From Rhynchonema sp. JSB1_4 (taxonomy: Eukaryota; Nematoda; Chromadorea; Monhysterida; Xyalidae), in contig JASAMV010003760.1 of the NCBI GenBank assembly GCA_030248065.1, positions 1-63,217 on the forward strand: a stretch of 63,217 nucleotides of DNA, read 5' to 3'. The position numbers were made by a program, and so were the translations under genes. Below the pieces are notes generated by a model, which was not told where the DNA came from, ran no database searches, and saw only the letters and a program-made list of their open reading frames with translations. Positions 50,501-63,217 of the stretch are shown piece by piece (the first letter of the stretch is position 1; each line of letters starts with the position of its first letter).

Positions 50501-52111
50501 GGTGTTACTCACCTCTGAAAGGGTTGCGTTCCCATATTGGTCACCATGAATGTGCGCTATGTTGTGATCAATCAAAGATCCAACAGTGAAACATCACCCG
50601 AACTCACTATCAACTCTGCCATTATCTTTTGTGCGACGATGTTTGATGCCGGCAGTTGATCTGCCACGCCCGTGTGACACGCGTCTCAGACCAGCGGTAA
50701 CGCGTCTCAGACCAGCGGTACCGCGTTGGTTTTGCATCGCATGCGGCAAATGTTGTGGTGCCTGTCGACCGCACGTGGCTGCAGGTGGCGGTGGAGCTGC
50801 ACAGGTCGTTTGCGCAGTGCCCTCCGTAACGTGGCCCCACGTGTTTTCTGAAACATTACCGATGCAAATGCAACTTTAATGAAGCTCCATTGTCGGCAGC
50901 GCGACGACATGATACGGCACATATATACTGCCTAATAAGTGATATCAAACTTGGTGATCGGATCGGATCGGGCGTCATGTTGATGTTCCCCTTAAATAAG
51001 TAACTTTTAAGCTGAACACAATTAGTGGCATCACTATAATTCTAAATATCCTGAATGTACAAAAGTCACGTGACCAAGCAATGGTTGAGTTATTATCACG
51101 TGACCTTGGTAGCACCGGTCACATCCGGCCCGATCAAGCATGGTAATGCGCGTGTGTCTACCCAGTGCGGTTGCCTAAAACTTGAGCGAGCCTGGTATTG
51201 AAACAATCTATAGCCTAAAACTAAAAAATAGGACCACTCCGAATCGGGAAAAACGGATTAGCGGGCCAGCTAACCCGCTAATTCACATCACATTGTGAGA
51301 GCACGCTCGTTTGCGGATTTAGCGGTTTAGCGGGAGTAACATTTCGCTCCCCCGCTAACCCGCTAATCGGGTAATTTTTCTATGTGAGACAAAACGCGGG
51401 CGCATATCGCCCGCTCACCGGCGTGCTATGTGAGATCGGCCTAAGTGCATGCTTCAGTCAAGTCAAGGCTCAAGCACTGCCAAAAGCTTGGGACAAAACC
51501 TATATTATAACGGATATACTGTACATTCGACAACCTGGTTCATCACTGCAATCCATACAATCGGTTTCACCATCACCCACCCATGATGACGGGATGCACT
51601 TGGTCTTGTCTTTGCACATAAACGTGTTCGCGCCACAAATGCCTGCAGAAGATTTTGTTCAAGTTTAGCAACCTGGTAGAAAAAGTGCACTGCGTTCGCC
51701 CGATCGGTTTGTGGCTTATTGTGGCCAAATCAGCTCCGAATACTTATTCAGGATTGCTTGCAAGTTGACAACAGAGTTGACGATGATCCAATCAGCCCGG
51801 TTTGTCCGCGCCCCGTGAATAGTATACCTACCTGGTTCATCACTAGCGTCGTCGCAGTCAATGATCTGATCGTTAAACTTGCACGACGGAATGCACTCAT
51901 TGCTGTTGGCGCACTTCCACTGGCCTTGCGCACATGATGACTGTTCTTGGCTGGATCGGGCCATCGTGCCGCGTTTAGACGGCGACACTGCCGAGGGAGA
52001 AGGTCGCCCGCTGTTGGAGCTTGTGGGACGACGACCACCACGGCGACTGCCCTCAGCTGACGCGAGCATTGCCATCAGGCAGACAAGCAGAAGAATGGAG
52101 AATGACTTCAT
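44505..52111 (-). CDS. Modular serine protease: signal peptide-LDLa-LDLa-linker-protease
   Basis: Seven exons: 51832-52111, 51535-51642, 50608-50847, 47928-48030, 47182-47456, 45507-45667 and 44505-44684 (stop TGA). They sum to 1347 bp (448 residues), in phase at all six junctions. [19 protein letters not shown] is a signal peptide, followed by a basic Ser/Pro segment, LDLa 1 ([25 protein letters not shown]) and LDLa 2 ([24 protein letters not shown]). The linker exon has [13 protein letters not shown], giving the Cys that usually ties the light chain, and ends NGR, placing the activation cut before [16 protein letters not shown]. The triad is NLVVTAAH(C), SDIAVIKL and GDSGGPLAC, with Ser at the specificity position. 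LDLa-protease architectures occur in arthropod clotting and Toll-activating cascades; a role here is inference. The 3' half resembles the tandem gene at 40587-42600. Confidence 0.85.
44993..45392. mobile_element. TA-target MITE family F4, copy A
   Basis: 400 bp, ends TTGGTCGCACAATGACTATA and its complement (..CATTGTGCGACCAA), flanked by TA on both sides. It lies in the intron between protease exons 44505-44684 and 45507-45667. TA duplication and inverted ends fit a Tc1/mariner-type non-autonomous element. Confidence 0.88.
45707..45973. mobile_element. TA-target MITE family F4, copy B
   Basis: 267 bp, ends TTGGTCACACAATGAC and GCCATTGTGCGACCAA, flanked by TA. It starts 40 bp upstream of the acceptor of protease exon 45507-45667. 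The interior matches copy C in reverse (for example CCACAGTGGTTAAGAG). Confidence 0.88.
45991..46181. mobile_element. MITE family F3, copy 2
   Basis: About 190 bp with ends AAGGCAAACCACACCAACAT and GTTGGTGTAGTTTGCG, 17 bp after F4 copy B. Same inner sequence (AACATTCTAACGTGGCAGCTG..) as copies at 11600 and 47611. Confidence 0.8.
46210..46565 (-). repeat. tRNA-like repeat, copy 3, split by a MITE
   Basis: 5' part at 46542-46565 (GTTCCTG acceptor strand, GCTCAGTTGGTA) and 3' part at 46210-46260 (GAGC, T arm GGTTCGAGTCC, acceptor CAGGAAC). F4 copy C (46261-46541) sits exactly between, inside the D loop, with TA repeated. Removing the insert gives a paired acceptor stem and D and T arms, but the anticodon arm is again defective. 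Confidence 0.7.
46261..46541. mobile_element. TA-target MITE family F4, copy C (inside tRNA-like repeat)
   Basis: 281 bp, ends TTGGTCGCACAATAACCATG and ..CATTGTGCGACCAA, with TA before and after. It is in reverse orientation relative to copy B and carries a short GT run (46435-46446). Confidence 0.88.
46570..47181. other. Protease intron, no gene
   Basis: This holds a C/T-rich degenerate repeat (about 46855-47080) with recurring units such as TTCCCGTTCACCTC and AAAACCTTCT. No exon was recognised. Confidence 0.45.
47611..47800. mobile_element. MITE family F3, copy 3
   Basis: About 190 bp, ends TAGACAAACTACGCCAACAC and GTGTTGGCGTAGTGTTAC, in the intron between protease exons 47182-47456 and 47928-48030. 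Inner sequence as in copies 1 and 2. Confidence 0.8.
48105..48968. mobile_element. hAT-type MITE H3 with nested element
   Basis: Ends CAGGATTGGGCAAAAAACG and TTTTTTTGCCCAACCCTG; duplication GTGGTCAG at 48097-48104 and 48969-48976. It is a relative of H1 and H4 in reverse orientation, lengthened by an inserted element at 48270-48643. Without it the element would be about 490 bp, close to the 511 bp of H1 and H4. Confidence 0.88.
48270..48643. mobile_element. TA-flanked palindromic MITE N2, nested in H3
   Basis: 374 bp, ends GGGCGGACTTAAGTTGAACAC and its complement (..GTGTTCAACCCAAGTTTGCCC), TA at both borders. The empty site can be seen in H1 (near 37873) and H4 (near 49545), where the flanks are joined. 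The interior repeats CACGGAAATATTTCCGTG. Confidence 0.88.
49219..49729. mobile_element. hAT-type MITE H4
   Basis: 511 bp, the same length as H1 and almost the same sequence. Ends CAGGGTTGGGCAAAAAAAACG and GTTTTTTGCCCAACCCTG; duplication GCAGTGAC at 49211-49218 and 49730-49737. Confidence 0.9.
50133..50501. mobile_element. hAT-type MITE H5
   Basis: 369 bp, ends CAGGGTTGGAAAAAAAATT and GTTTGCCCAACCCTG; duplication GTGTTACT at 50125-50132 and 50502-50509. It appears to sit in or beside a truncated relative that starts at 49970 (CAGGGTTGTTTAAAAAAG) and has no matching right end. Confidence 0.88.
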
Positions 52112-52204
52112 TGTCAATAATATTTGTTGGCCAAATGAAAGTCCACAAAGGTTTTCGCGTGTCACCAAATGGAATTGACTAACTGTCAGGAAAGCACACC
52201 GGTT

Positions 52205-52213
52205 CCTTTTATA
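52205..52213 (-). promoter_or_regulatory. TATA box of the LDLa-protease gene
   Basis: TATAAAAGG on the minus strand, 94 bp upstream of the chosen ATG at 52111. A start site about 30 bp downstream (near 52180) would leave a 5' leader of about 70 nt, and no other in-frame ATG precedes the signal peptide better. Confidence 0.7.
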
Positions 52214-53167
52214 CTATTCATTGGCGGAAGTCTTGTGTTATTGAACGTGTGGGCTCAGCTTGTGGGTGTGAAAATGTCATTTTTTGGAATTGTAATGCTC
52301 AAACACAGCTGTTGGGCGAAATTAATTTCCTGTAGTAAACAACAACCCTCACCGCGCCAAAAAACGCACAAACAAAACCAAAAAAAAAAAAACCACCCCC
52401 CCCCCCCCCAAAAAAAAAAAACAACAAAAACACCCCCACCTTAAGTGACCTTGTCTATGCGTTAAATTCAAGTGGACAATTAATGTTGTGAACAAATGAG
52501 ACCAACACACGTGGGCTCTTCAAAGTTTATATCAACCCCCGAATATATCATGCCCACTTACTTTGAGGGCAATAAATCTAAAATAAAACTAAAACTGGCA
52601 CAAGTGGCTCACAACAACTTTCCAAAAATGACAACTTTCCAACAAAGTGGCTTGTGAATTCCAAACATGACCTTTCCAACCAGCAACAGTGCCCACGTTC
52701 AATAACAGAGCAGTGATTTCCTCCAGGCAGTGAGCGATATTTATCTGCAACGAGATTCTTCGCTTTTCCATCTGATGTAATCTTATTAGTTCGTTACGCA
52801 TTCAATAACCACACAATCCAATTTTTTTATTCATTCGCGTTGTGAAACTGAATTTGCTGAATTTGCTGAAACTGAATCGCATTTGCAATGGGGAGGGTCG
52901 TCCAATTAGTGGTCAAAAACTGGTCTTCATCACTGATTCATGTCTTGTTTGAGGCCTTACGAATTCGAAAATGAATATTTTACATTTCGCCTCCAGGTTA
53001 TTCACAAGTAGTACTCTTGATTAATTTGGTGATCATGGAAATCTTAACTGTCGAGTTCACGTCAATCGTGATCAATAAAATTCAATGCTCGTAATCGTGG
53101 TTTCGATAACTGTCGAGTTTCAATTTGCAAGAACGAGAAAGCTTGGTGTTTTTTGTTCGATATATGG
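52214..53167. other. Intergenic between LDLa-protease and lectin-receptor genes
   Basis: About 950 bp. It contains an A/C homopolymer-rich stretch (52378-52443) and otherwise no recognised feature. It should hold distal promoter sequence of the protease and the 3' end of the lectin transcript. Confidence 0.45.
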
Positions 53168-61068
<7,901 letters not shown>

Positions 61069-61286
61069 GATGATGATGTGATGAGTGGTTTGTCGAAGAT
61101 GTTGAATTGTGTGAATCAAGCTAGAGCTGTGAGAAAATGAACTTTGAACAAGCTTTGATCGCCAGCTGAGCACATGTTGAGGTCCGACGCATGCCACTGT
61201 ATAACCGCACGCAACGGGCAACGGTGCTCAACACCAGTACGGCTTATTTTTACACTCGTAGTATTGATACTTTTATCCGGGTAAAC

Positions 61287-61295
61287 AATATATAG
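61287..61295 (-). promoter_or_regulatory. Possible TATA box of the lectin-receptor gene
   Basis: CTATATATTG on the minus strand about 220 bp upstream of the chosen ATG at 61068. Distance and context are plausible, but no other core element supports it. Confidence 0.3.
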
Positions 61296-61733
61296 GACGG
61301 TGTAGCTAAACGGATTTGCGTTGAAATTGCCACAAGTGGTTGTTCAGTGGCATGGTGGGGCAATTTCCATCCCAGCACAGACGAAGCCTCGCTCTGTGAT
61401 GCATGTGGTACTCTCAAATTTAATCAACTCACAAGATTAAAGAAATGTAATGCAATCAAGGTGGAAACAACGAATGCACCAGTTTGTTGTAGAACTGAAT
61501 CAATCGGATCAATCCAAATGAATCACAAAACTAGGCAGTGGACACGGTTCACTGAATATTGCATCCGAAGCCGAAATGTACATTTCATCTGTAAATTTTG
61601 GACTGTTCAACAGCGTCACACTTCTGTTGAACGTCTACAGACTTCCATCCACACCACATCTTCTAAACAAAATCAGATTATCTTTTTGATTATCGGTGTA
61701 ACAATACTTATAACGATAATTAGGCACGCATCA

Positions 61734-62266
61734 GGGAGCACTTTCTATTTCATACAATAAAAACTTACAAATTGTAGCCAAAAGTTACAAGCAATTGTAA
61801 ATCCACTTTCCACAATAGGCTTTGTATCCAGTTACAATTTTTTGTAGCTGGGTACAATAGAGCTGAAAATGTTTCGATGGAACGATTTTCTTTAGCTTAG
61901 GCAACCATGAAAACGCATGTTTGATAAAATTAGTTTCCAATAAATTGCTTCTTGGGATGATAAACATTATTTAAAAAATTGGGCCCGGGTCAAATAATGG
62001 ATAAATAATCAAATTGTGTCGAGTTAGGACGGTCCCACCGGTGCATCCCCAGTTTTTTCTTTTTCACACAATTTTTCTCTTTCTTACAATGCGAGTTACA
62101 AAAATTTTCCTTTGAAGCTCCATACAATTGTACCCAGTTACAATTGTAACTTCTTACAATTGTATCACTCACAATTGTAACTGCGTGAAGTGACTTTTGT
62201 ACCTGGGGTACAAATTGTAGTGCTTTTTTGTAAGAACTTACAATTTGTATGAAATAGAAAGTGCTC
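61734..62266. mobile_element. Inverted-repeat element F7 (boundaries approximate)
   Basis: The left arm GGGAGCACTTTCTATTTCATACAA.. is complementary to the right arm ..TTGTATGAAATAGAAAGTGCTCCC. The arms contain many TTACAATTGTA-like palindromes. No target duplication was recognised. Confidence 0.6.
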
Positions 62267-62349
62267 CCCAGGTGACGTACCTCTGCTGCGCGAAAGCTCC
62301 AACTGCTTTCTTCGCAAATTGTGCAATCAGGCAAAGTTCATATTTCCAG

Positions 62350-62528
62350 CTCCCAAAAAACCGTTGCGCGCGGTTCGCTGGTCGAATTCGATCGGCCGAG
62401 CAGTTCGTGACCGAAAACGCCACTTCCGAACGTTGTCCGGCCGAATGCCAAATGTTGCGGCAACATTAGAGGATGGGACCAGTGTTTTTACGTCAGATAC
62501 AGGCATCCACATAATTATCTAACCACTG
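62350..62528 (+). pseudogene. Broken duplicate of Four-jointed-like exon 3
   Basis: It matches exon 36030-36203 from its acceptor (TTTCCAG) to its donor (CACTG then GTGCG), but with small insertions (an extra A in the opening AAAAAA, two extra bases before GGCCGAATGCC, and others), so the frame is lost; RMPNVAATLEDGTSV remains readable in one frame. Similarity fades into the following intron (a GACC..GAGACA.ATGTGT stretch), so the copy arose at DNA level rather than from mRNA. No other Four-jointed exon was found up to 63217. Confidence 0.8.
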
Positions 62529-62579
62529 GTGCGTTTCGACACTGTCATTGCCCAGCGTATATAGTTGTCCCCTGTGCCT

Positions 62580-63217
62580 GACCGCTAGGAGACACATGTG
62601 TTTGTGGTGACAGTCACACGATTGTGACTGGGTTGCCTTGAGGACTGCATTGAAGCAAAAAATGACAACGTTATTGGTCAGCCGGCTTTGAGGGTACGAC
62701 TTAGCGCAGACCAATGGCACGTGCTGTTTCGGCCCCTTATGTAATCCGGGACGATCGTCAGAGACGAAATCGCCAAGGACGTAATTAGTTGCGCATCTTT
62801 TGTTCACCAAGGACGAAGCCTGGTTTCCATCGTTACAAAGGAGGATGTTCTCGCCACCTCACAAATCACCCCAGACGCACTTCACTGACAGGCAGGACGG
62901 ACGAGAGACAGCACGGTAACGTTTGATGCAGATCGTGAATCATGACTGTTGAAGTCTTCGCCGTGCTTACATATATGCGATTTGGGGTATTTAAGAATTT
63001 CCGTCGAGCACCCTGTGCTGGAACCATTTTTTTTGGAAAGTGTACCTCAATGACCGTAATGAAAATCCTCCCAACGGCGTCTCTGCTTTCAGCATGGACA
63101 TCAACAAACTGTACCGAAATGGAAGTTTAGTTCTGATGACGAAGCAGATTAAAGGCCTTGATTACAATTCTTCTCGGTGTGAAAACATGTTTGCAAACGA
63201 TCGAAAATTGCTGGCAA
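62580..63217. other. Right edge of window, nothing recognised
   Basis: The first part is diverged intron-like sequence continuing from the pseudo-exon. The rest has only short open frames. If the duplicated Four-jointed segment were longer, its next exon should lie here; GDILTFY- or DYLTG-like coding was not seen. Confidence 0.4.

Noticed and set aside
61347..61760. 137-codon open frame with a C-terminal hydrophobic stretch
   Set aside because: Its end lies in the F7 inverted repeat and it has no family resemblance; possible but unsupported.

Overview
This is animal nuclear DNA from a small-genome invertebrate. The genes are split into short exons (about 40-340 bp) by GT-AG introns whose phases agree across junctions, and the products are metazoan: a class XV-type myosin, a KChIP-like calcium sensor, a Four-jointed/FJX1-like kinase, modular serine proteases and a C-type lectin/sushi receptor. 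Compact introns and many miniature transposons would suit a tardigrade or another ecdysozoan, but I cannot fix the phylum from sequence alone. There is no bacterial operon structure and no CRISPR array. Exon ends below were placed by hand from splice consensus, reading frame and family resemblance.

Layout: (1) 1.4-22.6 kb, minus strand: a myosin XV-like gene of about 50 visible exons (motor, IQ, MyTH4, partial FERM, Met/Gln/Pro-rich linker, FERM C-lobe, SH3). It runs off the window at its 3' end, and its first exon(s) are not found. (2) 22.6-28.9 kb: no recognisable gene. (3) 28.9-30.3 kb, plus: KChIP-like EF-hand gene. (4) 31.2-31.5 kb, plus: two-exon secreted peptide (neuropeptide-like) precursor. 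(5) 34.9-39.9 kb, plus: complete 7-exon Four-jointed-like type II membrane kinase. (6) 40.6-42.6 kb, minus: chymotrypsin-fold protease domain without a found 5' end. (7) 44.5-52.1 kb, minus: its paralogue, complete, as signal peptide-LDLa-LDLa-linker-protease with a TATA box. (8) 53.2-61.1 kb, minus: complete signal peptide-C-type lectin-four sushi-transmembrane receptor. (9) 62.35-62.53 kb, plus: a frameshifted duplicate of one Four-jointed exon.

Introns and intergenic DNA are full of miniature elements: hAT-type MITEs with 8-bp target duplications, three TA-target families, 3-bp-target fold-back elements, tRNA-like repeats and a miniature LTR element with identical LTRs. Several are nested, so insertion order can be read. 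The most unusual signal is a 10-mer, TGATGTTTCA/TGAAACATCA, seen 18 times (about 0.1 expected), mostly just inside introns next to splice sites of four unrelated genes.

The genes do not form one pathway. The two proteases are tandem paralogues. The protease and lectin genes encode secreted or surface proteins of the kind used in invertebrate immunity or coagulation, but that role is inference.
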